Shown here piece after piece: positions 1 through 8,426 of a DNA stretch of 64,000 nt. Location: NCBI RefSeq assembly GCF_000970285.1, contig NZ_CP009516.1, forward strand, positions 4,815,036-4,879,035. Direction: 5' to 3'. The position numbers and the translations under genes were made by a program. Each line of letters starts with the position of its first letter. The first letter of the stretch is position 1. The DNA comes from Methanosarcina horonobensis HB-1 = JCM 15518. Its GTDB lineage: Archaea > Halobacteriota > Methanosarcinia > Methanosarcinales > Methanosarcinaceae. The notes under the pieces are model-generated. The model was not told the DNA's origin and ran no database searches. It saw only the letters and a program-made list of their open reading frames with translations.

Positions 1-119
1 TCGGTTTCTTTATCAGTTACTTTTTTACACTTATCTCGCGGACTTTTTGCTTTGATAGCCCAGAACATTACAGGAATTTCAAATAATTTCGACATCTTTA
101 TTATAGATTTGATATTCAT
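1..119 (-). CDS. possible 5' end of an unidentified gene, cut by the window edge
   Basis: An open frame on the minus strand starts with ATG at 119 and runs without a stop to the window edge, giving about 39 residues that begin MNIKSIIKMSKLFEIP. I recognise no family, and there is no clear Shine-Dalgarno sequence. It would be divergent from the regulator gene at 183 with only 63 bp between the two start codons. An open frame this short can occur by chance, so this is a weak call. Confidence 0.2.
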   Translation of the reverse strand, partial: MNIKSIIKMSKLFEIPVMFWAIKAKSPRDKCKKVTDKET

Positions 120-182
120 TACGCCATAGAGAACCAAAACGGAAAATAAAACCTCTCTTCTACTTCCGGGCGGCGACAGTAA

Positions 183-980
183 ATGAATCCTAACCTGCTT
201 GATTTAATCCTGTTTTCAGAGAAAAGAAAGGCTTTTCTCCTGCTCCTGAAGGAGGGACCGAAGAATACCCAGGAGATTCTTGACAGACTTCAGGTTCCGA
301 GAACCGCTCTTCTTCCCCAGATAAAAAAGCTGAAAGAACAGAACCTCGTAATACATGAAGATGGAATCTATCGCCTCAGCCTGGTAGGAGAGATTATTAT
401 AGAGAAAATGCAACCCCTTCTTGATACCCTTGAGGTTTTTGAGAAGAACGAGGAGTTCTGGGCAGACAGAAAACTCTCACCCATTCCCTTGCATCTTATG
501 AAAAGGATCAGCGAACTTGGGGACTACCGCCTGATAGAACCGGACCTGAGCCATACGTTTGACCTTAACCCGGAATTTGTGAAGCATACTTCTAACTCAA
601 ATAATATCCTCATGTTTTTCTCCTATTTTCACCCTCAGTTCCCTTCTTTCTTCCTGAATCTTGCCAGAAAAGGTACTGAGATTTCTCTTGTTCAGAGTGA
701 ATCTGTGTATTTACGATTTTTAGAGGATTTCAGAAAAGAAGGAGAAGAGTATCTCAAAATGGAGAATGCAAGCCTTTTTATTCTGGACAAAAAAGAAGTG
801 GAGATCCCGGCAGTTGTCGTGTCTTCTGATAAAATAATGCTTCTCGGTCTGTTTAATGAAAGCGGAAGGTTTGACCGCCAGTATATAATTAGCTTTGAAC
901 CCGGTGCAATTGAATGGGGAAAAGATCTGTTCGAGTACTTCAGAGACATGAGCAGAGAGATAAAACTTAAAGGAAAGTAA
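183..980 (+). CDS. ArsR-like winged-helix regulator with C-terminal DUF1724/FilR1-type domain
   Basis: The protein has 265 aa. Residues 1-65 form a winged helix-turn-helix with a typical recognition segment (LDRLQVPRTALLPQIKKLKE). The C-terminal half (about 125-255) matches the sensor-like domain of the COG4742/DUF1724 regulators that are abundant in Methanosarcina. Members of this group include the Msr regulators of methyltransferase genes, so a role in methylotrophic gene control is possible. The target cannot be told from sequence, because the gene is monocistronic and about 37 kb from the methylamine genes. The ATG at 183 follows a weakly purine-rich leader. The family call is good; the function is inference. 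Confidence 0.75.
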   Translation: MNPNLLDLILFSEKRKAFLLLLKEGPKNTQEILDRLQVPRTALLPQIKKLKEQNLVIHEDGIYRLSLVGEIIIEKMQPLLDTLEVFEKNEEFWADRKLSPIPLHLMKRISELGDYRLIEPDLSHTFDLNPEFVKHTSNSNNILMFFSYFHPQFPSFFLNLARKGTEISLVQSESVYLRFLEDFRKEGEEYLKMENASLFILDKKEVEIPAVVVSSDKIMLLGLFNESGRFDRQYIISFEPGAIEWGKDLFEYFRDMSREIKLKGK

Positions 981-1179
981 GGATTTAATAAGGCTGTGAG
1001 AAAAGCTGTGAGAAAGGACTTCAAATTAAAGGCTATTTTTGATACACCTGCTGTTTTTGATACTCATGAGTTTGAATTTTTCAAACAAATTCCTTTTAAA
1101 TAAGACTCTTCAGATGAGATCTTTTTAAAAAATCCCGTTTTTACAGAGCTTTTAAAAAATCCTGAAGTACTTCATTAAC

Positions 1180-1187
1180 TTTAAATA
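1180..1187 (+). promoter_or_regulatory. probable TATA box of the feo operon
   Basis: TTTAAATA lies about 70 bp before the feoB start codon and directly abuts the first operator-like palindrome. Archaeal transcription normally starts about 25 bp downstream of the TATA box, which would put the start site between or inside the two palindromes. That is the expected layout for repression by blocking the promoter. Confidence 0.55.
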
Positions 1188-1201
1188 TTAGGTAGCCCTA
1201 A
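1188..1201. promoter_or_regulatory. operator-like palindrome 1 upstream of feoB (DtxR/IdeR-type)
   Basis: TTAGGTAGCCCTAA is an inverted repeat with TTAGG and CCTAA arms around a 4-bp centre. TTAGG...CCTAA half-sites are typical of iron- and manganese-dependent DtxR/IdeR/MntR repressors. It lies next to the TATA box of an iron transporter operon. The binding protein is not in this window. Confidence 0.6.
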
Positions 1202-1219
1202 ACATGGCCAAAATAGAAA

Positions 1220-1235
1220 TTTAGGGGCACCTAAA
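1220..1235. promoter_or_regulatory. operator-like palindrome 2 upstream of feoB (DtxR/IdeR-type)
   Basis: TTTAGGGGCACCTAAA repeats the arm sequences of the palindrome at 1188-1201. The two centres are 33 bp apart, about three helical turns, so both sites would face the same side of the DNA. This site ends 15 bp before the feoB start codon. Confidence 0.6.
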
Positions 1236-1250
1236 AAAGAGAGTAGAAAT

Positions 1251-3395
1251 ATGAAACTGCCACTTATCTGTCCTGAAAAGGAGTGCTGCCGTGGTAAAAG
1301 TGAATGCACGCCAGGGAAGGGGCTTCCCAAAATCGTACTCGTAGGGAGCCCTAACGTGGGGAAAAGCAGCCTTTTCAATTCACTTTCCGGAAGTTATACC
1401 GTAGTCTCCAACTATCCGGGAACCTCAGTAGAAATTAGCCGGGGAAAAGGCAGGATAGGAGAAAGAGAATACGAAATTATTGACACCCCCGGAATGTATT
1501 CCCTTCTCCCTGTAAGTGAAGAAGAGAGAGTCTCACAGTGCCTGCTCTTTGACGAAAAAACCTTTGTCTGCCTGCATGTGGTAGACGCAAAAAATCTCAG
1601 GCGCATGCTCTCTTTCACACTCCAGCTTCTCGAAGCCGAACTTCCCCTAATCCTTGTCCTGAATATGATGGACGAAGCTGAGGAAAGGGGAGTAGAAATT
1701 GATATACAGGGACTTAGCAGAGCCCTTGGGATCCCTGTGGTAGGTACGGTTTCAAGTGAAGGAAAAGGAATTGAGGAACTTAAAACTTCAATTATGGAAT
1801 TCACTCACAAAAAAGAAGAGAGAATTTCTCATGAAATTGATTACGGACAGACAGTAGAGCCTTACATCTCGGAAATGGAAAGCCTGCTGGAAACTGCAGA
1901 GGAAACTGGGATATCAAAAAGAGCTCTTGCCCTCCTGCTGCTTCAGGGAGACAGGACAGCACTTAATGTTATAAGCAGTCCTGAAGAGACATACAGGGAT
2001 GAAAGTGAGAAAGGTCAAAGCGAGAAAAGTAAAAGTGGAAAAAATGACTTTGAGAAATTTCAGAGACTTGCAGAAATAGCTTCGGAAAAGGCTGGAATTC
2101 CTCTGCCCTACCTGTTCACCCTCAAGAGACAGGAGCTTGTAAACGAAATTGTAGAACAGATAATGGAAATACAGGATAAGGAAAAAGAGATTAAGGAACA
2201 GAAGACCGGGCAAAAAGCAAAAACCGAAAAGAGAAAAAAGGCCAGGAAAAAAGTCCTACTCGCAGAAAATATCGACAGCGTACTAACCCACCCTTTGCTC
2301 GGCATTCCGGTGCTCTTACTTGTCCTGTACTTCGGACTCTACCGCTTCGTAGGCGTTTTTGCTGCAGGCACTCTTGTTGACTTTCTGGAAAACACAGTGT
2401 TTGGAGAGCATATAAACCCGTTCGTGACCGAGTGGTTTACATCCCTTGTACCCTATCCTGCGCTGCAGGACCTCTTTGTAGGAGAATACGGTATATTTAC
2501 GCAGGCAGTAACCTATGCAATTGCACTTATCCTGCCGATAGTGGGAGCTTTCTTCCTTGTGTTCTCAATTATCGAAGATACTGGATATCTTCCGAGATTG
2601 GGCCTGCTCCTGGACAGCATGTTCAAAAAAATAGGGCTCAGCGGAAGGGCAGTAATTCCAATGGTGCTCGGCTTTGGCTGTTCCACTATGGCTACTATGG
2701 TCACACGGACCCTTGAAACTAAAAGAGAAAGGCTTATTTCAACCGTTTTGCTGGCTCTTGCAATTCCGTGCTCGGCACAGCTTGGTATCATCCTTTCCAT
2801 CCTTTCCGAAAATCCTGACGGACTGCTTATCTGGGCAGGCGTTGTAGGGCTTGAGTTCATATTCATAGGATATCTGGCTGCCAGACTTCTGCCTGGAGAA
2901 GCTCCGACTTTCATACTTGAAATGCCTCCGCTCAGAATTCCGCAGCTTTCAAACATAGCCGTTAAGACCTATTCAAGGATGCACTGGTATTTCCTTGAAG
3001 TCCTGCCCCTCTTTGTGCTGGCAAGCGTGTTGATCTGGATAGGCAGGCTGACGGGCCTCTTTGCCCTTGCCCTGAAAGTTATGGAATACCCTACTGTCTG
3101 GATAGGACTGCCTTCCGATGCTGCCGACATTTTCCTCTTCGGCTTTTTCAGGAGGGACTTCGGGGCAGCAGGTCTTTACGGAATGCATGATGCAGGACTG
3201 CTGACAGGTGTTCAGCTTGTGGTTGCGGCAGTTACCCTGACCCTCTTTATGCCCTGCATTGCCCAGTTCATGATGACAGTAAAGGAAAGAGGGTTCAAAA
3301 TGGCGCTTGCAATCTCAGGCTTCATTTTCCCCTCTGCCTTCCTTGCAGGCTTTATTGTAAACACCCTGCTGACAGCTCTGGGGGTGAAACTATGA
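1251..3395 (+). CDS. feoB: ferrous iron transporter FeoB
   Basis: FeoB is a 714-aa inner-membrane Fe(II) transporter. The N-terminal G domain shows the P-loop GSPNVGKSS (about 32-40), G3 DTPGMY and G4 NMMDE. A basic, Lys-rich linker (about 300-335) precedes the membrane part, which carries FeoB core features such as GFGCSTMATMVTRTLE and IPCSAQLG. The N-terminus is unusual for its cysteines (CPEKECC and a fourth Cys at about residue 19), which could bind metal. The stop codon overlaps the next start as ATGA. Two iron-regulator-like palindromes sit upstream, so iron repression is likely. Length and motifs fit the family well. Confidence 0.95.
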   Translation: MKLPLICPEKECCRGKSECTPGKGLPKIVLVGSPNVGKSSLFNSLSGSYTVVSNYPGTSVEISRGKGRIGEREYEIIDTPGMYSLLPVSEEERVSQCLLFDEKTFVCLHVVDAKNLRRMLSFTLQLLEAELPLILVLNMMDEAEERGVEIDIQGLSRALGIPVVGTVSSEGKGIEELKTSIMEFTHKKEERISHEIDYGQTVEPYISEMESLLETAEETGISKRALALLLLQGDRTALNVISSPEETYRDESEKGQSEKSKSGKNDFEKFQRLAEIASEKAGIPLPYLFTLKRQELVNEIVEQIMEIQDKEKEIKEQKTGQKAKTEKRKKARKKVLLAENIDSVLTHPLLGIPVLLLVLYFGLYRFVGVFAAGTLVDFLENTVFGEHINPFVTEWFTSLVPYPALQDLFVGEYGIFTQAVTYAIALILPIVGAFFLVFSIIEDTGYLPRLGLLLDSMFKKIGLSGRAVIPMVLGFGCSTMATMVTRTLETKRERLISTVLLALAIPCSAQLGIILSILSENPDGLLIWAGVVGLEFIFIGYLAARLLPGEAPTFILEMPPLRIPQLSNIAVKTYSRMHWYFLEVLPLFVLASVLIWIGRLTGLFALALKVMEYPTVWIGLPSDAADIFLFGFFRRDFGAAGLYGMHDAGLLTGVQLVVAAVTLTLFMPCIAQFMMTVKERGFKMALAISGFIFPSAFLAGFIVNTLLTALGVKL

Positions 3396-3556
3396 ACTGC
3401 CCCCTGTGCGGAAGCAAGTTCGAAAAAGCAAACGAATCGAAATGTACCGGCTGCGGGAGACTGCACAACTGCAACAGGCAGTGCTGCCCAAACTGCGGCT
3501 ATGAACTTGTAAAAGAAGCAAAAGTAGTACAGTTTATAAGGAGTCTCTTTAAATGA
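3392..3556 (+). CDS. 54-aa cysteine-rich zinc-ribbon protein between feoB and feoA
   Basis: This small gene starts at the ATG that overlaps the feoB stop (ATGA) and ends at a TGA that overlaps the feoA start, again ATGA. A GGGGGTGA ribosome-binding sequence lies a few bases before the start. The product has nine cysteines, including CPLCG, CTGCG and CCPNCG arranged as paired CxxC knuckles, so it should bind zinc or iron. A possible role is in FeoB function or iron sensing, like the small Cys-rich FeoC-type partners of bacteria, but I see no sequence kinship with those. The double start-stop overlap is strong evidence that it is translated. Confidence 0.8.
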   Translation: MNCPLCGSKFEKANESKCTGCGRLHNCNRQCCPNCGYELVKEAKVVQFIRSLFK

Positions 3557-3828
3557 TATCAAAAAATCCACATCTAAATTCAAATCTTTCTCTGAATACC
3601 ACCCTGAATACTACTACCCTTTCTTCAATGGAACCCAGGAAGAAAGGAAAAATCTCCCATCTCGAAACAAAAAACACCGGGATTTTGAAGAAACTGATAG
3701 CAATGGGCATCCTCCCCGGTATGCCTGTTACTCTGCTCAGGCGTTCCCCATCATATCTCTTTGAGGTAGATCAGACCCGTTACGCGGTGGACAGGGAGAT
3801 TGCAAACCATATCTATGTTATCTACTGA
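3553..3828 (+). CDS. feoA: FeoA domain protein
   Basis: The product is 91 aa. An SH3-like FeoA domain covers about residues 30-91, with the characteristic segment LIAMGILPGMPVTLLRRSP and a closing strand DREIANHIYVIY. FeoA is a cytosolic partner that supports FeoB-dependent Fe(II) uptake. About 25 extra N-terminal residues, rich in Asn, Ser and Thr, precede the domain. An alternative ATG at 3628 would remove them, but the ATGA overlap with the preceding gene and an AAGGAG sequence 8 nt upstream favour the start at 3553. It is the third gene of the feo operon. Confidence 0.85.
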   Translation: MISKNPHLNSNLSLNTTLNTTTLSSMEPRKKGKISHLETKNTGILKKLIAMGILPGMPVTLLRRSPSYLFEVDQTRYAVDREIANHIYVIY

Positions 3829-3865
3829 TTTGCCTCCAAAAAAGTCGAAAAATATGCGAAAACAT

Positions 3866-4804
3866 TCATTTACGTTCTCCAAGAAAAACCATCATCCCTG
3901 CAGGTGAAACTTTTTTGTAGATTTCCTCCAGCATGTCAAGCAAGTCCTCTTCACTACGCCAGAAGGGAAATTTTCCAAGCCTTTTTGGAAGGGCGGCTGG
4001 AACCTGAGGGATGTGAGCCCCAAGGGAAGGGCTTTTTTCTTCTTCAGGGTTTTCAGGGAGCCTGCCCCAGAAAGTTTCCGGGTCAAAGGGTAGAGGCTCA
4101 GGAGAAACAGAAGAGATTTCAGCTTCAAGTGCAGTCCCTGTTTTATCTTCAGGCCTTTCTGTAAGGACTCCGGCTTCTGCTACCTGATCCGCAGTTTCCG
4201 GAACAAAGCCTTTTCCGAGAATGGACATAAAATCATCCATGTCCACCCCCCTTAGCTTAAAGATAAGGAAAGGGTCCCTGTCAAATTCTTCCCCGAGCAG
4301 GTAGTAAACGGCTGCAATGTGCTTACAGGGGTTTGACCAGTCAGGGCATGAGCAGTCGGTTTCAAGGTCATCGAGAGTTTCAGGAAAAAGAGAGAGTCCT
4401 GTTTCCCTGAATACAGAGTCGATATCTTCCGGCATCTCACCTGCGAGGAGCTTTGCCGCAAAAATCGGTCTCAGGGCAAGTTTTTCTGCCAGGAGTTCCC
4501 ATTCGGAACTTGTCAGTGTCCGGACTTTGATCGTTACCGAATAAGGCGTGGGATCTGAGCCCTGGACTTTAGCTCTTACAAGCCCGGCCTCTATTTTAAT
4601 GGAAGTTACCTGGCCTTTGCGGGCATAGCTTTTTCCGCGGCTTAACCTGGCTCCTATGTTAAAGCTTTCAAGGGTTTCTATCCAGCATTTTGCCCACCAG
4701 CTCCGGGCAAAGCCCCCACGTTTGGATTTTGCCTTGATGCCTCCTTTGACCTCAATTGGTTTTGTAGGCTCATAATTACCATATCCATCCCAGTAAGCTG
4801 CCAT
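3866..4804 (-). CDS. SWIM zinc-finger protein, partner of the SNF2 helicase
   Basis: The 312-aa protein carries a SWIM finger, CxCx6CxH, in CSCPDWSNPCKHI at about residues 151-163. SWIM proteins of this type are regularly encoded next to SNF2-family ATPases and are thought to bind DNA or protein for them. The N-terminal region (RSWWAKCWIETLE) is typical of these partners. The ATG at 4804 has a GGTGA ribosome-binding sequence 5 nt upstream, so it is preferred over the GTG at 4813. The helicase stop codon lies 1 nt before this start, implying an operon and coupled translation. The cellular role is unknown. Confidence 0.8.
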   Translation of the reverse strand: MAAYWDGYGNYEPTKPIEVKGGIKAKSKRGGFARSWWAKCWIETLESFNIGARLSRGKSYARKGQVTSIKIEAGLVRAKVQGSDPTPYSVTIKVRTLTSSEWELLAEKLALRPIFAAKLLAGEMPEDIDSVFRETGLSLFPETLDDLETDCSCPDWSNPCKHIAAVYYLLGEEFDRDPFLIFKLRGVDMDDFMSILGKGFVPETADQVAEAGVLTERPEDKTGTALEAEISSVSPEPLPFDPETFWGRLPENPEEEKSPSLGAHIPQVPAALPKRLGKFPFWRSEEDLLDMLEEIYKKVSPAGMMVFLGERK

Positions 4805-4805
4805 T

Positions 4806-7800
4806 TTATTCACCTACCGCTTCTTCTCGAAGAGCTAGAATATCCTTCAATTCATCATTGGAAAGTTCTGTCAGCCAATCTTCGCCTGTTCCGACGACGT
4901 TCTCTGCGACCTGAACTTTGCGCTCGATAATCTCATCGATTTTTTCTTCCAGTGTGCCGGCACAGATGAACTTATGCACCTCAACGTTCTTTGTCTGGCC
5001 TATACGGAATGCCCTGTCCGTGGCCTGATTTTCAACAGCCGGGTTCCACCAACGGTCAAAGTGAAAAACGTGGTTGGCCTCTGTAAGGTTAAGCCCCGTG
5101 CCTCCTGCTTTGAGGGAGAGGACAAAGATAGGGAGGTATTCTTTTCCCTCCTGGAAACGCTCAAGCATCCTGTCCCTCTGCTTTTTGGGGACCCCGCCGT
5201 GCAGGAAAAGGACTTCACAGCCAAAGCTTGCCTGCAGGTGTTCTTTTAGCATTTTTCCCATCTCCGCAAACTGGGTGAAAACAAGGGCTTTTTCCCCGTT
5301 TGCTAGGACTACGTCCAGCATTTCCGTAAGCCTTGCGAGTTTTCCTGACCTGCCCGGGATAGCGGAGTTATCCTTCAAAAACTGTGCCGGGTGGTTGCAG
5401 ACCTGCTTGAGCCTGGAAAGAGCAGATAGGATTATACCTTTTCTCTGGATGCCTTCTTCAGCTCCTTCCATTGCCTCTTCGATATCTTCGAGGACCGCAG
5501 CATAGAGGGAGGCCTGTTCTTTTGTCAGCGTGCAATAGGTCTTCATCTCCATTTTTTCCGGCAGGTCGGAGATAATCGAAGTATCGGTCTTCAAACGGCG
5601 CAGGATGAAGGGACCTGTAATTTCTTTTAGCCTCCTTGCAGCTTCCTGATCTCTTTCAGCCTGAATGGGAATGAAGAAATTCTGCTTGAAACCTGCCTGG
5701 CTGCCGAGGAAGCCCGGGTTTAAAAACTCCATGATGGACCAGAGGTCTCCCACGTTATTTTCAACCGGAGTCCCTGTAAGGGCTATGCGATAATCGGCTT
5801 CCAGAGCCCTTGCTGCCTTTGCCTGTTTAGTTTCCGGGTTTTTTATATTCTGGGCTTCGTCGAGTACAACGCCGGTCCAGGGAACCCCCTTTAAAAACTT
5901 AACATCGCGCTGTAAAAGTCCATAGCTTGAGATAACAATAGCATGATTCATGGCTTCTTTTTTGAATTCTTCTTCTTTTTTCCGGCTGGTTCCGTGGTGG
6001 ACCATTACCGAAAGTTCAGGCGTGAAGCGGGAAGCCTCTTTTTTCCAGTTGTTGATGACAGAGGTCGGACAGACCAGAAGGACCGGTTTTGGGGCTTTAC
6101 GTTCATCAACCTTTTCTTCAACCTGTTCTTTAGCCGGTTTTTCAACCTGCTCTTTAGCCTGTTCCAGATCATGCTGGATAAGAGCAAGCGTCTGGACAGT
6201 TTTACCAAGCCCCATGTCATCTGCAAGGCAGGCTCCTATGCCCCACTGTCTCAGGAAAGCCAGCCAGGAATAACCTCTGAACTGGTAGGGCCGAAGTGTT
6301 CCGGAAAATCCGTTGGGGGCCGGAAGTTCTTCAAATCCGGTTTTGTCCTTCAAACGGCTGATTAATGCTCCAATCCAGCCGGTTGCATTGAGCCCTTCAA
6401 CGTCCACACCATCGGCTTTTTCGGAAGTTCCCACCGCCATTTTTAGAACTTCGCGCAGGCTTGCTTCCCCGTTGGGATTTTTCTTCCAGAACTCAAGGGC
6501 AGCCCTGATTTCCGCATCGTTTACCTCGACCCACTGCCCGCGGAATTTCACAAGCGGAGCTTTGAGCTTTGCAAGAGCCTGCAGTTCTCTGACTGTAAGT
6601 GCCCTATCTCCAAGGGCAATTTGCCAGTCAAAGCCGACGATTTCATCGAGTGTAAGCCCGCTTCCGGCCTGTAACTTTTTGCCCTTAACCTTAGCCTGGG
6701 CTTTTAAGTGTGTTTTTGTACCTTTACGGGTCCACCAGCCCGGGAGAAGTATTCCGAAACCCACCTGGCTTAAGTTCACTGCACTTTCGGTCAGGAAGCG
6801 GTAAGCCTCTTTCGCATCAAGGGAATATCCGGACGGATTGGGAGCTTCAAGGCTGGAAGCAATTCCTGCACTTATGCCGGCAGCCTGTCCGAGGGAAGAT
6901 AACATAAATTGGCGAATGTTTTTTACATCGTATTTTTTCAAAGGGCTGCCCTTTTTGGGCTTCCAGGCCTCTTTTACAGGGATCAGAAGGCTCGGGTCTT
7001 CGTAGGACTGAAGCAGGTAGCGGACGTACCAGAGTCCTTCGGGAACTTCTATATCAGCTATCCCTTCCCTGCCTTTTTTAGTATCTCCTATCCCACTTTC
7101 ATTTTCTTCTGTTTCTTCTGTTTCTTCTTCCTCAGCCGGTTCTTCCAGCCGGAAACAGAACCTGAAAGGTGAAGTAGTAAGGATAGTAAGGGGACGCTGC
7201 CATTCACGGGTCCGGGCCGCAAGCTGCAGGAGTTCTTTTTCATCCCCATAGATCAGCCCGTCAGGGCTTTTAAGAGCAGAAATCCAGGCATCATGGACGC
7301 TATCAAAGGATTTCCTTTTGCGCGTTTCTTTTGCAAGCTCTTTTTCCCCTATCTCGGACCGGACTATCCAGTCAAGAGAATCTTCAACAAACTGCCTTGC
7401 CGCTAAAGCCGCAGGCATTTCCGGCGGCATGGAATAAGTTTCAGGAGCAAGAGCCCTTGCAGCAGGAGGCATTTGCTTTGCAAGTTTTGCCAGCTCTCCT
7501 GCATCTTCTCCGGAAAATACTGGCTCCCAGAAAGCCCTGTATTCCCCTTCCTCGACCCTGACGCCAGGAAGATATTTCTGTCCTGCTACCAGCGAACCTG
7601 CAAATTTCAGGGCATCTGCCCACCAGAGAAGGTCATTTCCCGAGATTATGCCGGGAGCAAGAACTCGTTTACCCATACAGGCGCACAGGAGAACAATAGC
7701 TTCTTCAGCTTCCAGAGGATATGCATGGATAGTCCAGGGAGCAAGTGCCGGTTCTGCTTTCGAATATGGAATTTCAGCAACGAGAGGGCTGGAAGGGACC

Positions 7801-8042
7801 GGATTCCCGCCTGTTGTCGGGATCCAGACGTTAATTTTCTCCGCCTCTTTCCGGCCAGCACTGCCCAGCAGCAGCTCAAGAGCAGAAGACAGGTTTTCAA
7901 CGCCGGAATCATAAGGGTAAGGTTTTGAAATCGGGTTTTTAGGTTTTCTCCCGCGCCGAACAACCGGAGTTTCAATTTCAGCCGGGCTTTCACCCCATAA
8001 GAAGAACTGTTTTCCGATTCTTCCTGCATGAAGAATTATCAT
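4806..8042 (-). CDS. SNF2-family DNA-dependent ATPase/helicase
   Basis: This is a 1078-aa SNF2/RapA-like ATPase. The two RecA-like lobes occupy about residues 590-1060. Visible motifs are Walker A (DDMGLGKT), the DEAQ box (LDEAQNIKN), TGTPVENNV, and the motif V-VI region (GGTGLNLTEANHV and QATDRAFRIGQ). A SNF2-associated N-terminal domain precedes them (about 370-520). Such enzymes translocate along DNA and remodel protein-DNA complexes. In prokaryotes some act in transcription recycling and others in defence. It forms a two-gene unit with the SWIM-finger gene. The acidic stretch near residues 305-325 is probably a flexible linker. Confidence 0.9.
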   Translation of the reverse strand: MIILHAGRIGKQFFLWGESPAEIETPVVRRGRKPKNPISKPYPYDSGVENLSSALELLLGSAGRKEAEKINVWIPTTGGNPVPSSPLVAEIPYSKAEPALAPWTIHAYPLEAEEAIVLLCACMGKRVLAPGIISGNDLLWWADALKFAGSLVAGQKYLPGVRVEEGEYRAFWEPVFSGEDAGELAKLAKQMPPAARALAPETYSMPPEMPAALAARQFVEDSLDWIVRSEIGEKELAKETRKRKSFDSVHDAWISALKSPDGLIYGDEKELLQLAARTREWQRPLTILTTSPFRFCFRLEEPAEEEETEETEENESGIGDTKKGREGIADIEVPEGLWYVRYLLQSYEDPSLLIPVKEAWKPKKGSPLKKYDVKNIRQFMLSSLGQAAGISAGIASSLEAPNPSGYSLDAKEAYRFLTESAVNLSQVGFGILLPGWWTRKGTKTHLKAQAKVKGKKLQAGSGLTLDEIVGFDWQIALGDRALTVRELQALAKLKAPLVKFRGQWVEVNDAEIRAALEFWKKNPNGEASLREVLKMAVGTSEKADGVDVEGLNATGWIGALISRLKDKTGFEELPAPNGFSGTLRPYQFRGYSWLAFLRQWGIGACLADDMGLGKTVQTLALIQHDLEQAKEQVEKPAKEQVEEKVDERKAPKPVLLVCPTSVINNWKKEASRFTPELSVMVHHGTSRKKEEEFKKEAMNHAIVISSYGLLQRDVKFLKGVPWTGVVLDEAQNIKNPETKQAKAARALEADYRIALTGTPVENNVGDLWSIMEFLNPGFLGSQAGFKQNFFIPIQAERDQEAARRLKEITGPFILRRLKTDTSIISDLPEKMEMKTYCTLTKEQASLYAAVLEDIEEAMEGAEEGIQRKGIILSALSRLKQVCNHPAQFLKDNSAIPGRSGKLARLTEMLDVVLANGEKALVFTQFAEMGKMLKEHLQASFGCEVLFLHGGVPKKQRDRMLERFQEGKEYLPIFVLSLKAGGTGLNLTEANHVFHFDRWWNPAVENQATDRAFRIGQTKNVEVHKFICAGTLEEKIDEIIERKVQVAENVVGTGEDWLTELSNDELKDILALREEAVGE

Positions 8043-8426
8043 ATATTTGTATAAAGAAGGAAGATATATTAAAAATGATATGGGGAAAGCCGTTTCAAAG
8101 CTTTGATTCTATGATTCTATAATTGATATTCAGGAAAAGGTCGTCCACTGTTACATAGTTGATATTTCCATGATTATAGGATTACGCGGTTGAACTGAAA
8201 ATCGATAACATTAAACCTTTAACCGTCTAACTCGCAAGTTTGACCACAATGTCTATCAGATTTTATTTTGTCCTTCAAGTACGTAAGTCCTACTAAAGTA
8301 AAAGTTGAATTCTTCGAAGCATTAGCTCCTAACAGTAAATTTTTTTTGTACAGCCGTTCTCCCCTATCATCCTTGAATATACACATGCAGGAAACGTATA
8401 TTTTGGGAAGTAAACATATTTTTGGA
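8043..8426. other. intergenic region with a repeat remnant and no supported gene
   Basis: This stretch holds the AT-rich promoter region of the SNF2 gene (an ATATATTAAAA-like sequence near 8065-8075) and one copy of a roughly 38-bp sequence at 8139-8176 that recurs at 9070-9107. Short open frames here show no family features. The rest appears to be decayed DNA. Confidence 0.5.
8139..8176 (+). repeat. degenerate copy of the left end of the 9066-9254 element
   Basis: This segment begins GGTCGTC and contains TTGATATT and CCATGATT. By eye it matches 9070-9107 at roughly 33 of 38 positions. It probably marks an older copy or a solitary end of the same small mobile element. Confidence 0.5.
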
